From NCBI RefSeq assembly GCF_038618305.1, contig NZ_CP152017.1:1837501-1901500 (forward strand): a stretch of DNA of 64,000 nt. Reading direction: 5' to 3'. Under the pieces are notes generated by a model. It was not told where the DNA came from, did not search any database, and saw only the letters and a list, made by a program, of their open reading frames with translations. A program made the translations under genes and the position numbers. Position 1 is the stretch's first letter; each line of letters starts with the position of its first letter. Of the stretch, positions 20,785 to 29,085 are shown piece by piece. The DNA comes from Sporosarcina sp. FSL K6-2383 (GTDB taxonomy: Bacteria > Bacillota > Bacilli > Bacillales_A > Planococcaceae).

Positions 20785-22200
20785 TTAGTTTTTTGCCCAT
20801 TCAGTATGGAAATGGCCATCTTTGTCTACACGTTCATAGGTATGTGCTCCAAAATAGTCGCGTTGTGCCTGGATAAGGTTTGCTGGCAATGTTGCCGTTC
20901 GATAACTATCATAGTAAGCCAATGCGCTTGATAATGCAGGTACCGGAATGCCTTGTTTCATGGCGACGGCCAATACTTCACGAAGCGAATGCTGATATTC
21001 GCCGACGATTTCTTGGAAGTATGGATCGACTAATAGGTTAGGCAAGTCGTTATTCGCGTCAAACGCTTCTTTAATATTTTGTAAGAATTGCGCACGAATG
21101 ATGCAACCTCCTCGGAAAATCATCGCGACATCTCCGTAAGGGATATTCCATCCATACTCTTTAGATGCTGCACGCATTTGCGCAAAACCTTGCGCATAAG
21201 AACAAATTTTACTCATATATAAAGCTTTACGAATCGCTTCAATCAAATCGCTAGGATTGCCTGCATACTTTTGGGGTGCAGGTCCTTTCAGAAGGGTACT
21301 TGCCGCAACTCGTTCTTCTTTAACGGAAGAAATAAATCGAGCAAATACAGATTCTGTGACGATTGGGAGCGAAACCCCTAAGTCTAGCGCATTTTGACTC
21401 GTCCATTTCCCAGTTCCTTTTTGACCAGCAACGTCTAAAATGAGGTCAATAAGTGGTTTGCCAGTGTCCTCATCCATCTTTGTGAAAATATCTGCCGTGA
21501 CTTCAATGAGATAGCTATCGAGTTCACCTTTGTTCCACTCAGAGAAAACGTCATGCAAATCTTGTGCCTCAAGGCCAAGGGTATGTTTCATAATGAAATA
21601 AGCTTCGGAAATAAGTTGCATATCACCATATTCAATGCCGTTGTGGACCATTTTTACATAATGGCCTGCACCATCAGGTCCCATATGGGCGCTACAAGGG
21701 GTACCATCGACTTTTGCAGAAATCGCATCAAGAATAGGCTTCACTTGTTCGTAAGCTTCTTTTGCTCCACCAGGCATAATTGAAGGACCATTACGAGCAC
21801 CTTCTTCTCCACCGGAAACACCTGCACCGATGAAATGTAGGCCGGATTCTTTCAAGGTAGCTGCACGTCTATTCGTATCTTCAAAGAATGTATTTCCGCC
21901 ATCAATCACAATATCACCTTGTTGAAGATGAGGGACTAGGGACTGGATGACTGCATCTGTTGTTTCTCCAGCCTTCACCATTAATAAAATCTTACGTGGC
22001 ACTTCTAACGAAGAGACAAACTCTTCAATGCTTTTTGCCCCAAGAATATGTTTATCTTTTGCTTCTTTACTAGAAAACGCATCCGTGCGATCTGTCCAGT
22101 AATCATAGACCGCTACAGAGTAGCCTTTACTTTCAATGTTTAGGGCTAGGTTCATCCCCATCACGCCTAAACCGATAACACCCATTTGCTGTGTACTCAT
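20785..22200 (-). CDS. gndA: 6-phosphogluconate dehydrogenase, decarboxylating
   Basis: A 471-residue enzyme producing ribulose 5-phosphate, CO2 and NADPH. The N-terminal Rossmann motif is [16 protein letters not shown]. The substrate region has [17 protein letters not shown] and the catalytic lysine motif [19 protein letters not shown]. The all-helical C-terminal domain ends with the usual [15 protein letters not shown] tail. The ATG at 22200 is chosen over one 7 codons upstream because AAAGAGGA precedes it at the right distance. It lies 64 bases after zwf on the same strand, so the two oxidative pentose phosphate dehydrogenases form one operon facing ptsG. Confidence 0.95.
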   Translation of the reverse strand: MSTQQMGVIGLGVMGMNLALNIESKGYSVAVYDYWTDRTDAFSSKEAKDKHILGAKSIEEFVSSLEVPRKILLMVKAGETTDAVIQSLVPHLQQGDIVIDGGNTFFEDTNRRAATLKESGLHFIGAGVSGGEEGARNGPSIMPGGAKEAYEQVKPILDAISAKVDGTPCSAHMGPDGAGHYVKMVHNGIEYGDMQLISEAYFIMKHTLGLEAQDLHDVFSEWNKGELDSYLIEVTADIFTKMDEDTGKPLIDLILDVAGQKGTGKWTSQNALDLGVSLPIVTESVFARFISSVKEERVAASTLLKGPAPQKYAGNPSDLIEAIRKALYMSKICSYAQGFAQMRAASKEYGWNIPYGDVAMIFRGGCIIRAQFLQNIKEAFDANNDLPNLLVDPYFQEIVGEYQHSLREVLAVAMKQGIPVPALSSALAYYDSYRTATLPANLIQAQRDYFGAHTYERVDKDGHFHTEWAKN

Positions 22201-22264
22201 GATGATTCCTCTTTCCTTCATGTTAATAAAACTGTCTCTCTCTATTGAACGTTGCTATAATCAC

Positions 22265-23788
22265 TTACCACCAATTAAATTGATCCACTTGCAAAAGTTG
22301 GTTGGCTGCATCAGGACCTATCGAACCGGCAGGGTAACTATGTAAAGGCAACCGGTTTTCCTGAAATGCTTCCATGATTGGTTGGATCCACTTCCATGAT
22401 AATTCAACTTCCCTCCAGTGGGCAAAGAAGGTTGCATTTCCAATCATTGCATCGAATAGTAGTAATTCATAAGCCTCTGGTTGATGTTCCACTGTAGTTG
22501 AAAAGTTAATGGAGGTAGGGGTAAATCGGTTCGTAGAAGGATCTTTCATATTCACCCGCAACGATATATTCTCTTTTGGACCAATTTCCACTATTAATAA
22601 ATTCGGGGTGATGCCTTCGGTTGAAAGTCTATTTGCATCATCTACCTTACTCTTGAACTCCAAAACAATACGAGTCGATTTCTCATTGGTCCTTTTCCCA
22701 GTGCGAATATAAAAAGGAATCCCATTCCATGAGGGATTATCTATATATAAACGTGCTGCAACATACGTATCATTCATTGAAGATATATCCACACCCGGCT
22801 CCTCGGTATAACCAACTACCGGTGTACCTAGAACTTCACCAGCCGTATACTGGCCACGAACGATATCCTGATAGGCTGTTTCTTTTTGGATAGGGCGCAG
22901 GGAAGTGATTACTTCAATTTTTTTATTTTCAATTTCTTTGGGTGTTAATTTCTCTGGTAGATTGAGTGCTGTCATCATGACTAATTGCAGAAGATGATTC
23001 TGAACCATATCTCGAATGGCGCCAGCTTGATCGTAATAGGCAGCTCGAGATTCCACGCCAACCGTTTCGCTTGCTGTGATTTGAACATTCGCAATTTGTG
23101 TATGATCCAATAATAAACCGAGCGCCGGATTGGCAAATACCAATGACTCAAGGTTTTGGACCATTGGTTTTCCAAGATAGTGATCGATTCGGTAAACCTC
23201 ATCCTCATGAAAGGCTATACTCAAACACTTATTTAAGTGCTGTGCCGATTTCAAGTCACTGCCAAACGGTTTTTCAACAATGAGTCGCTTCCAGCCCTTT
23301 GTTTGACTGATGCCGCTAGCACTAAGATTAGCCGCTATTCCTTCGACCAACTGAGGGGCAACAGACAAATAGAAAAGTCGGTTTTCGGGTATATCTAATT
23401 CAGCTTCCCTACGTTGAATAAGTTCATGTAAGTTCTGATAAGATTCTTCGCTTGTTGCATCGAATATGCAGTACTGAAAGTGGTTTAGAAAATCTTGCAC
23501 ACTAGACGTCTGAATAGGTCTTCTAGAATATTCCTGAAGTGCATTTTTCACCACAGATTGGAAATCATCATGTAGATAAGGGGTTCTACCTAGACCAATG
23601 ATTGAGATAGCGTCCGGTATTTTGCCATCGAGAAATAAATTATATAATGCAGGAAATAGCTTTCGTTTTGCTAAATCTCCAGTTGCTCCAAATAACACAA
23701 AGGTCATATTGGGCATAATCCGTTCCTCTTGGAAATCATGTAAACTATCTTTCCTAGCAAATCCTTCCGAGGGATTTTCATAATTCAT
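22265..23788 (-). CDS. zwf: Glucose-6-phosphate 1-dehydrogenase
   Basis: A 507-residue enzyme oxidising glucose 6-phosphate to 6-phosphogluconolactone with NADP. The nucleotide motif FGATGDLAKRKLFPALYNL lies near residue 33, the catalytic signature RIDHYLGKPMVQNL near 215, and the EKPFG motif just before it. The ATG at 23788 is favoured because AGGAGAG is 7 bases upstream; it gives a somewhat longer N-terminus than B. subtilis Zwf, and an internal Met nearer the dinucleotide fold has no clear site. It is the first gene of the zwf-gndA pair. No lactonase gene lies between them. Confidence 0.94.
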   Translation of the reverse strand: MNYENPSEGFARKDSLHDFQEERIMPNMTFVLFGATGDLAKRKLFPALYNLFLDGKIPDAISIIGLGRTPYLHDDFQSVVKNALQEYSRRPIQTSSVQDFLNHFQYCIFDATSEESYQNLHELIQRREAELDIPENRLFYLSVAPQLVEGIAANLSASGISQTKGWKRLIVEKPFGSDLKSAQHLNKCLSIAFHEDEVYRIDHYLGKPMVQNLESLVFANPALGLLLDHTQIANVQITASETVGVESRAAYYDQAGAIRDMVQNHLLQLVMMTALNLPEKLTPKEIENKKIEVITSLRPIQKETAYQDIVRGQYTAGEVLGTPVVGYTEEPGVDISSMNDTYVAARLYIDNPSWNGIPFYIRTGKRTNEKSTRIVLEFKSKVDDANRLSTEGITPNLLIVEIGPKENISLRVNMKDPSTNRFTPTSINFSTTVEHQPEAYELLLFDAMIGNATFFAHWREVELSWKWIQPIMEAFQENRLPLHSYPAGSIGPDAANQLLQVDQFNWW

Positions 23789-23979
23789 ATTCCATTCTCT
23801 CCTACTTTCCATACAGTATGTTCTTATGCGCTGAATGATAATCACAATAGTTTACAGTATACCAACTGCGTTCGATTAATGTAAGTCTGAAAATTTATTA
23901 CATATAGGGAGTAAACCTATACGGTTATTTGTGATAAGATGGTTTATAGGCAAATACTAAAAAAAAGGCGGTTATTACT

Positions 23980-24597
23980 ATGAAAATGTATGATGTGACA
24001 GGAACGATTTATGAAGGTATGACAGTTTATAAAGATAAAGCGGAGAAGCAACCGAAATTTAATCGGGTGACAAATGGATATGTAACTGAAACGCGTATGG
24101 AGTTGGATGTCCATACAGGAACGCATATTGATGCGCCACTTCACATGGTTGTAGACGGAGAAACATTTGAGACCATTCCAATGGAAAGTCTTGTGGGCCA
24201 GTGTAAAGTGCTTGATTTAACAGATGTGGAAGACGGTATCTCAAAAGCGGATTTAGAGAAGTTTGAGATTAACAAAGATGATTTCCTATTCTTTAAAACA
24301 AAAAACTCTTTTGAGGAAGCCTTTGATTTTGATTTTATTTATCTTGCACTTGATGGAGCAGAATATCTTTCGGAGATAGGTGTTCGAGGAACTGGAATAG
24401 ATACGCTTGGCATTGAAAGAAGTCAAGAAGGTCATCCAACTCATAAAACACTATTTGCTAATAATATCATTATAATAGAAGGACTTCGTTTAAAAGAAGT
24501 TGAACAAGGTGACTACTTCATGGTTGCAGCACCTTTGAAATTAACTGGTACGGATGCATCACCAGCAAGAGTATTGTTATTTGAAGGACTACAATAA
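23980..24597 (+). CDS. Cyclase family protein (KynB-like metal-dependent hydrolase)
   Basis: A 205-residue member of the cyclase family that includes kynurenine formamidase. The metal-binding motif appears as HTGTHIDAPLHM near residues 45-56, and the second block GIDTLGIERSQEGHPTHKTLF near 140-160 carries further ligands. Family members hydrolyse formamides, cyclic imides or related substrates. There is no tryptophan-degradation gene nearby, so the substrate is unknown. AAAAAAGGCGG precedes the start. The next gene starts about 50 bases downstream and encodes an unrelated small membrane protein, so co-transcription is possible. Confidence 0.85.
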   Translation: MKMYDVTGTIYEGMTVYKDKAEKQPKFNRVTNGYVTETRMELDVHTGTHIDAPLHMVVDGETFETIPMESLVGQCKVLDLTDVEDGISKADLEKFEINKDDFLFFKTKNSFEEAFDFDFIYLALDGAEYLSEIGVRGTGIDTLGIERSQEGHPTHKTLFANNIIIIEGLRLKEVEQGDYFMVAAPLKLTGTDASPARVLLFEGLQ

Positions 24598-24649
24598 TCA
24601 ACCTCTCGAAATAGCTAACAGCATGTGAATGAATTTGGGAGTGAAAGAA

Positions 24650-24976
24650 TTGGTTGTTGCAGTCATCTTGTTTATAGTCGCTGGATTGGCTGAAATAGGC
24701 GGTGGTTATCTGATATGGCTTTGGTTACGAGAAGGGAAGCCGTACTATTGGGGGCTAATTGGCGGTCTAACCCTAGCGTTATATGGCGTCGTCGCTACTT
24801 TTCAAGCGTTTCCTTCATTTGGTAGAGTATATGCAGCCTATGGAGGGGTCTTTATTGTCCTTGCGGTGTTGTGGGGATGGGGAATCGATAAGAAAGCACC
24901 TGATGTCTACGATTGGATAGGTGCTGCCATTTGTCTAGTAGGTGTTTCAGTTATCCTTTTTGCACCACGGCACTAG
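24650..24976 (+). CDS. YnfA/UPF0060 family small membrane protein
   Basis: A 108-residue protein with four membrane helices. Typical signatures are [21 protein letters not shown] near the N-terminus, [12 protein letters not shown] in the middle and [17 protein letters not shown] at the end. I prefer the TTG at 24650 because GGGAG sits 8-9 bases upstream and the product then has the normal family length of about 108; an in-frame ATG at 24629 would add seven residues. The family resembles small multidrug transporters in topology, but its function is not established. Confidence 0.85.
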   Translation: MVVAVILFIVAGLAEIGGGYLIWLWLREGKPYYWGLIGGLTLALYGVVATFQAFPSFGRVYAAYGGVFIVLAVLWGWGIDKKAPDVYDWIGAAICLVGVSVILFAPRH

Positions 24977-25027
24977 CATCGTTCTCCGTTAACCCCAAAA
25001 TGCGAGTCAGTTAAGGAGGAGAAAAGT

Positions 25028-25453
25028 ATGTATGAACAAAAAACGAAGGAAACGGATAATGATGTTATCGAATTTATTGAACAAGTAGATAGCCCTAAAA
25101 AACGTGAAGATGCTTATAGATTGCTCAAATTATTTAATGAAGTAACAGGATTTGAAGCGAAAATGTGGGGTCCAAGTATAATTGGATTTGGCTCCTATCA
25201 TTATATCTATCAAACGGGCCATGAAGGAGATGCACCGCTAGTTGGTTTCTCTCCGCGTAAAGCTAAAATTAGTCTGTATTTTGCTCCGGGAGATACTGAA
25301 CGTGAAGCGCTGCTTGCTAAATTTGGCAAGCATACAACTGGAAAAGCCTGTGTCTATATTAACAAAGTAGATGATATCGATCCAGAAGTACTCAAGGAAT
25401 TAATTACCCAGTCAGTTGCGTTTTTGCAGAAACAATATCCAGCTAATGAGTAA
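25028..25453 (+). CDS. DUF1801 domain protein
   Basis: A 141-residue soluble protein starting behind AAGGAGG. The pattern EAKMWGPSIIGFGSYHYIYQTGHEGDAPLVGFSPRK is characteristic of DUF1801 (YdhG-like fold), followed by KISLYFAPGD and a C-terminal helix LKELITQSVAFLQKQ. The biochemical role of the family is unknown; related YdhG/YjbR folds bind iron or small ligands. The terminator that should follow it has been split by an insertion sequence. Confidence 0.85.
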   Translation: MYEQKTKETDNDVIEFIEQVDSPKKREDAYRLLKLFNEVTGFEAKMWGPSIIGFGSYHYIYQTGHEGDAPLVGFSPRKAKISLYFAPGDTEREALLAKFGKHTTGKACVYINKVDDIDPEVLKELITQSVAFLQKQYPANE

Positions 25454-25460
25454 AATATAA

Positions 25461-25476
25461 AATAAGAAGCATCCTG
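25461..25476. terminator. Left arm of a terminator split by the IS3 element
   Basis: AATAAGAAGCATCCTG pairs perfectly with CAGGATGCTTCTTATT at 26986-27001 on the far side of the insertion. Removing the element and one target duplicate restores a 16-bp stem with an 18-base loop between the converging DUF1801 and bioY genes. Confidence 0.8.
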
Positions 25477-25599
25477 TGAGTCAGAACTGAACTGAACCCC
25501 AAATGGTAGACACTTTTAAAAAAGTGACCCCATTTGGGTTTTTTTCTGTCTTAAAACCTAGGTATACTTAAAATAATTATCCTGACAGGAGTGTTTTCA

Positions 25600-26019
25600 A
25601 TGAGTAAAATAATTTTCAATGAACACCAACGTAGAATATTAGAAGCTAATCCATATGTGAACTCAGTTTCAGATCGCTCTATCCAATACAATCCTGAATT
25701 TAAATTATTAGCTGTCAAAGAGAATCAAAACGGTAAAGGTCCTTCACAAATTTTTATTGAAAATGGATTTGACATAGAAATGATTGGTACGAAGAAAGCT
25801 AAAGAATCACTTAGTCGTTGGAGAAGAACCTATCAGCTCCACGGCGAAGTAGGATTTTTTGAGGAGCGTCGTGGAAAAGGAAGTACTGGACGTCCATCAA
25901 CTAAAGGATTATCTCCTGAGAAGAAACTTGAAAAAGCTGAAGCACGTATTAAATATCTTGAAGCTGAGGTCGAGCTGTTAAAAAAGCTAGAGGAACTAGA
26001 GAGGCAGGCGAAGAAATAA
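25600..26019 (+). CDS. IS3-family transposase OrfA
   Basis: A 139-residue DNA-binding subunit. The ATG at 25600 follows AGGAG by 8 bases. An HTH region covers the middle (QIFIENGFDIEMIGTKKAKESLSRWRRTY), and the C-terminal third is a leucine-zipper-like coiled coil (KLEKAEARIKYLEAEVELLKK). Near its end codons TTA-AAA-AAG at 25978-25986 form the canonical A-AAA-AAG slip site. A -1 shift there joins OrfA to OrfB without meeting a stop, making the full transposase. OrfA alone would act as end-binding regulator, as in other IS3 elements. Confidence 0.9.
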   Translation: MSKIIFNEHQRRILEANPYVNSVSDRSIQYNPEFKLLAVKENQNGKGPSQIFIENGFDIEMIGTKKAKESLSRWRRTYQLHGEVGFFEERRGKGSTGRPSTKGLSPEKKLEKAEARIKYLEAEVELLKKLEELERQAKK

Positions 26020-26045
26020 TACTAACATCAAGTGAAAAATATCAG

Positions 26046-26927
26046 GTGATCAATGAAGTGATTCGTAAGTTTCAATTAAAGAGATTCACAGCTCACCTGT
26101 GCAGAGTCGCAAAAGTACATCGAAGTGGTTACTATGCATGGCACGAAAAATCGGAGAGTCATGCCATTCGCGAGGAAAATGACTATCAAGATTACCTGTT
26201 ACTTAAATGTATTTATGATGCATACAAGGGGAAAATCGGCTATCGGGGCTTCTATATGGCATTAGAGGAATTACTGGAGACCCCCATGAATCATAAAAAG
26301 ATTCTTCGTTTAATGCGTAAATTTAATCTCTTCGCCAAAATTCGAAGAAAGAATCCTTATAAAAATATAGCTAAGACTACCCAAGCACACCGTACGGTGC
26401 CAAACCTCTTGAATCGGCAATTCACTCAAGATGAGCCCGGCAAAGTTTTTGTAACCGACATCACTTATCTTCAAATGAAAACTGGACAAACTGCATATCT
26501 TTCCTGCGTGAAGGATGTGGCAAGCCGGGAAATTGTCGCGCATGATCTTTCAGTCAGCTTAAGTATGGGAATTGTCTATCGAACCTTAAGGAAACTTAAC
26601 GATGCATTAGCAGGTAACGTACACCCAGAGGCGATGATTCACTCTGATCAAGGTTTTCATTATACGCACCCAGAATACCAGAGACATGTAAAAGAGATGC
26701 AGTTTACACAGTCGATGTCCCGAAGGGGCAATTGTCTGGATAACGCACCTATCGAATCATTTTTCGGTCATTTTAAAGATGATGTAGACTACAAGGAAGC
26801 ATCCAATCTTTTAGAGTTGAAAATAATGGTAGATGAATACATGGAACACTACAACTGTACACGTAAGCAATGGGATTTAAAAAAGATGACTCCGGAACAA
26901 TACCGAAGTCACCTCATAGCTGCATAG
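26046..26927 (+). CDS. IS3-family transposase OrfB (DDE integrase domain)
   Basis: The catalytic half of the transposase, in the -1 frame relative to OrfA and open upstream as far as the slip site at 25980. The coordinates here begin at a GTG, but natural expression is probably as an OrfA-OrfB fusion. An HTH_21 segment (KIGYRGFYMALEELL) precedes the rve core: first Asp in VFVTDITYLQ, second in IHSDQGFHYTHPEYQ, and Glu in NAPIESFFGHFKDD, giving a complete DDE triad with the family spacing. The C-terminus EHYNCTRKQWDLKKMTPEQYRSHL is the usual IS3/IS150 ending. Confidence 0.92.
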   Translation: MINEVIRKFQLKRFTAHLCRVAKVHRSGYYAWHEKSESHAIREENDYQDYLLLKCIYDAYKGKIGYRGFYMALEELLETPMNHKKILRLMRKFNLFAKIRRKNPYKNIAKTTQAHRTVPNLLNRQFTQDEPGKVFVTDITYLQMKTGQTAYLSCVKDVASREIVAHDLSVSLSMGIVYRTLRKLNDALAGNVHPEAMIHSDQGFHYTHPEYQRHVKEMQFTQSMSRRGNCLDNAPIESFFGHFKDDVDYKEASNLLELKIMVDEYMEHYNCTRKQWDLKKMTPEQYRSHLIAA

Positions 26928-26985
26928 AATAAAACGTCGTTTTTTTAAACTGTCCATTAAATGGGGCTCAGTTCAAACCGAATTG

Positions 26986-27001
26986 CAGGATGCTTCTTAT
27001 T
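26986..27001. terminator. Right arm of the split terminator, now 3' of bioY
   Basis: CAGGATGCTTCTTATT was once the partner of 25461-25476. It now lies just downstream of bioY without a nearby partner, so bioY transcripts may read into the insertion sequence. Confidence 0.75.
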
Positions 27002-27005
27002 TTTG

Positions 27006-27575
27006 TCATTTTGCTTGTGCGCGATGCGTTGTCAGCAGACTTGTCGATTTCAATCGATTTCTAACCGCAATACCAGCCCATGCTGCCAAAGCTGCTTTTA
27101 GTATTCCTGTAATAAGAAAAGGTGCGAATCCACCCGTAAATGCAGCAGCCCATGACAGATTAGCAATCACTTTTAACCAAACAGTTCCAAATGCTAAAGC
27201 AACAAACATACCGATGATGTTTGCGATCATTGCATTTTTGATTGTAAAGCTTGTCTTCTCAAGATAATAGCCAATGATAAATGCAGTGGGGATGAACCCG
27301 ACTAAATAACCGCCTGTAGGACCGAAAAGAATCCCTAAGCCCCCAGTCATTTGTGCGAAAACTGGTAGTCCGATGGCACCCATACATAAATAAATGACAA
27401 TAGATAAAGTCCCGTATCGTGCGCCTAATATCGTTGCGGCAAGCCCAATTGCTAAAGTTTGTCCAGTAATAGGAACGAGGGGGAGTGGAATTGTGACTTG
27501 TGCCAAAACCCCAATGATAGCCGCAAATAGGGCGGATGTAATCATCATCTGTAATTTGAAACGTGATTCGAGCAT
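27006..27575 (-). CDS. bioY: Biotin transporter BioY
   Basis: A 189-residue membrane protein with six helices, the substrate-binding S component of a biotin ECF transporter. BioY signatures are IPLPLVPITGQTLAIGLAATILGARYG, YLCMGAIGLPVF and GILFGPTGGYLVGFI. It starts at an ATG behind AAGGAGG. No ECF ATPase genes are adjacent, so it would use the shared EcfA/EcfT module or act alone. A promoter with a BirA-like inverted repeat lies upstream, suggesting repression by biotin-loaded BirA. Its original terminator is disrupted by the insertion element. Confidence 0.94.
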   Translation of the reverse strand: MLESRFKLQMMITSALFAAIIGVLAQVTIPLPLVPITGQTLAIGLAATILGARYGTLSIVIYLCMGAIGLPVFAQMTGGLGILFGPTGGYLVGFIPTAFIIGYYLEKTSFTIKNAMIANIIGMFVALAFGTVWLKVIANLSWAAAFTGGFAPFLITGILKAALAAWAGIAVRNRLKSTSLLTTHRAQAK

Positions 27576-27597
27576 CGTATGAAATCCTCCTTCAATT

Positions 27598-27661
27598 GGT
27601 TAACCATTAATGTGAAATAGTTTACTCATTTATTGTAGTACAACTGATTTATGTTAGTCAA
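27598..27661 (-). promoter_or_regulatory. bioY promoter with BirA-like operator
   Basis: On the minus strand TTGACT (27661-27656) and TACAAT (27637-27632) are 18 bases apart. Downstream lie GGTTAACC (27598-27605) and the weaker half AGTTTACT (27619-27626), read on the plus strand, separated by 13 bases. GTTAAC halves of this kind are known for Gram-positive BirA sites. The promoter is reasonable; the operator call is tentative because one half is poor. Confidence 0.5.
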
Positions 27662-27811
27662 CTTAAATTTAGTTTGAGTTGACGCAAATTTTGTTTTAAA
27701 TCTACTTGCGTTTCCAGTACAGGCGCCGACTGAACCGTTGCAGAACTGAATGTCGCCCCCCACAAATACTAAAGCTAGTGCCAATCCTGTTGCTGCTAAT
27801 TTCTGCTTCAT
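27658..27811 (-). pseudogene. Small secreted peptide gene with a G-tract frameshift
   Basis: An ATG at 27811 follows GGGAGG by 7 bases and opens a signal peptide MKQKLAATGLALALVFVG. A run of six G (minus strand, about 27756-27761) then shifts the frame. As written, the frame continues to 27626 with unlike sequence (61 residues). Deleting one G gives a coherent 50-residue product: the signal peptide continues through ATFSSATVQSA, a normal cleavage region, and the mature part is APVLETQVDLKQNLRQLKLN, ending at a TGA at 27658. I therefore favour a frameshifted or phase-variable gene, or a sequencing error. I do not recognise the mature peptide. Confidence 0.55.
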
Positions 27812-27997
27812 ACAAAAACCTCCCATTTTTTGTTGTGTAAAGGTGTAACGTTTCACAACATCTGTATTATTACATCACTTCCAAATTACTTAAAAGTATA
27901 TGTGTAATATAGTCTGAATTTTCTTTTTTCAAGATGTGATTTATTTAAGGTCTTAGTTGCGAATTAGTAACCATTTTTCCTTCAGAAAAACAAAATA

Positions 27998-28230
27998 GTA
28001 ATATATTCTTTACTAATTGTATGGAATATGTTACAATAATTCTTGATATCAGACTAAAATATGTTATATTTAGAATATTGAGTTAAGTTTCTTTTTGTAA
28101 TTTTTGTGCAACAAAAAAACATTAAAAATATATAATTCCGGCGAACAAATGGTTATTTATTACAAAAAATGAATGCCGAAAGGCTCTGTTTGTAATAAAT
28201 TCTTTACATTTAGTAATAAATATATTACAA
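27998..28230. repeat. AT-rich control region with repeated TTGTAATAAAT half-sites
   Basis: The 16-mer GTAATAtATTCTTTAC occurs at 27998-28013 and, with one change, at 28192-28207. Half-sites of the type TTGTAATAAAT lie at 28190-28200 and, inverted, at 28154-28164 and 28220-28230. They precede an XRE regulator gene and are plausible autoregulatory operators. The rest of the gap 27857-28269 is AT-rich and shows no gene. Confidence 0.5.
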
Positions 28231-28269
28231 TTTGGGCAATATCTAATTATTATTTAAGGAGATTGAAAA

Positions 28270-28341
28270 ATGAGTCGTTTATTTCCATGTAATCCCGATT
28301 GTAATAAAAAAGGAGTGATAATATGCTTGAAAACAAAATAA
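28270..28341 (+). CDS. Candidate 23-residue cysteine-containing leader peptide
   Basis: An ATG with AAGGAG eight bases upstream opens MSRLFPCNPDCNKKGVIICLK and stops inside the following XRE gene, whose own ribosome site AAAGGAG lies within this frame. The arrangement suggests translational coupling or a small peptide with three cysteines. The coding evidence is only the ribosome site, the sensible start and the overlap, so it is tentative. Confidence 0.35.
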   Translation: MSRLFPCNPDCNKKGVIICLKTK

Positions 28342-28523
28342 ACGTCTGGAGGGCAGAAAAAAAGTGGACACAGCAACAATTGGCTGACCAAGTGGGTGTT
28401 AGTCGACAAACAATAATTGCACTAGAAAAAAATAAATATAACCCATCTTTTATCTTGGCTGCTAAAATTGCAAATGCGCTTGAAAAACCCATAATGGAAG
28501 TCTTTAATTATAAGGAGGATTAA
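28323..28523 (+). CDS. XRE-family small transcriptional regulator (YozG-like)
   Basis: A 66-residue protein that is almost entirely a Cro/C1-type HTH: WTQQQLADQVGVSRQTIIALEKNKYNPSFILAAKIA, followed by the typical end ALEKPIMEVFNYKED. Single-domain regulators of this size commonly repress an operon with a neighbouring membrane protein. Here the next gene, two bases after the stop, encodes such a protein. An AAAGGAG site sets the start. The repeated half-sites upstream are the likely binding targets. Its signal is unknown. Confidence 0.9.
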   Translation: MLENKINVWRAEKKWTQQQLADQVGVSRQTIIALEKNKYNPSFILAAKIANALEKPIMEVFNYKED

Positions 28524-28525
28524 TA

Positions 28526-28825
28526 ATGGAGTCAGTAATTACGGGGTTAATATTGCTTTTAGTTTTACTCGTTTTTATATCTGAAATTTACAAAATAAGA
28601 TTTGAACGTAAAAACGAATCTCAAGATGAGAGGGGACAATTTTTAATATTTAAAGTTAAGTCCCTTTCTTACACTATACTATCTGCCGGGATTTTTATTG
28701 GTTTTGCCTTAGTTGCGATTTTAAAAGTTATGAAACCAGAAATATTTATTTATTATATGATTATTGTTTATTTGTTCCAAAGTGTAGCATCATCAATTTA
28801 TTTATCTATAGTTCGTAAAATATAA
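28526..28825 (+). CDS. Small membrane protein, partner of the XRE regulator
   Basis: A 99-residue protein with three predicted membrane helices (about 4-22, 47-68 and 73-93) and a charged cytoplasmic loop KIRFERKNESQDERGQFLIFK between the first two. The ESQDERG motif is common in DUF2178-like proteins encoded beside YozG-type regulators. It starts right after the regulator with AAGGAGG inside the end of that gene, so the two are a translationally coupled unit. The function is unknown; the family name is tentative. About 190 bases after its stop hold no convincing gene. Confidence 0.8.
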   Translation: MESVITGLILLLVLLVFISEIYKIRFERKNESQDERGQFLIFKVKSLSYTILSAGIFIGFALVAILKVMKPEIFIYYMIIVYLFQSVASSIYLSIVRKI

Positions 28826-29012
28826 TCCATCCAAAGGAGAATACTATGCATTTTCACCTCGAGCTTCAAATAATTTCACTCAGGTAATGACTAAAGATTT
28901 AGCTGTGCCAATGCTTTCCGTAATGATTTTGTTTTGTAGCTTTCATTTACAGTTAAATAGCGTTCCACCGCTTGTAATTTAATTTCTACTGTATATTTAT
29001 ATATATAAAACA

Positions 29013-29049
29013 CCCCGTAAATGTTAGTTGATATCAAACATTTACGGGG
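29013..29049 (-). terminator. Terminator of the NlpC/P60 gene
   Basis: A 13-bp stem CCCCGTAAATGTT/AACATTTACGGGG with an 11-base loop lies downstream of the leftward hydrolase gene. The minus-strand tail is TGTTTTA. Confidence 0.7.
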
Positions 29050-29085
29050 CAGTTCACATTCAATCAAATGATAAAGGAATCCTGT

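Larger units (their letters stand above)
25488..26975 (+). mobile_element. IS3-family insertion sequence, complete, 1488 bp
   Basis: Imperfect terminal inverted repeats begin TGAACTGAACCCCA on the left and, read inward from the right, TGAACTGAGCCCCA. A 3-bp direct repeat AAC flanks both ends (25485-25487 and 26976-26978), the usual IS3 target duplication. Inside are orfA and orfB in the -1 relationship with a slippery A-AAA-AAG. A hairpin at the left end (arms around CACTTTTAAAAAAGTG and CCAAATGG/CCATTTGG) may shield it from outside transcription. Both frames are open and the catalytic motifs are present, so it is probably still mobile. Confidence 0.93.

Noticed and set aside
28844..28990. 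Short frame after AAAGGAG at 28836 (MHFHLELQ) and a second-frame hydrophobic stretch
   Set aside because: The first frame is only 13 codons and the second has no start; not enough to call a gene.
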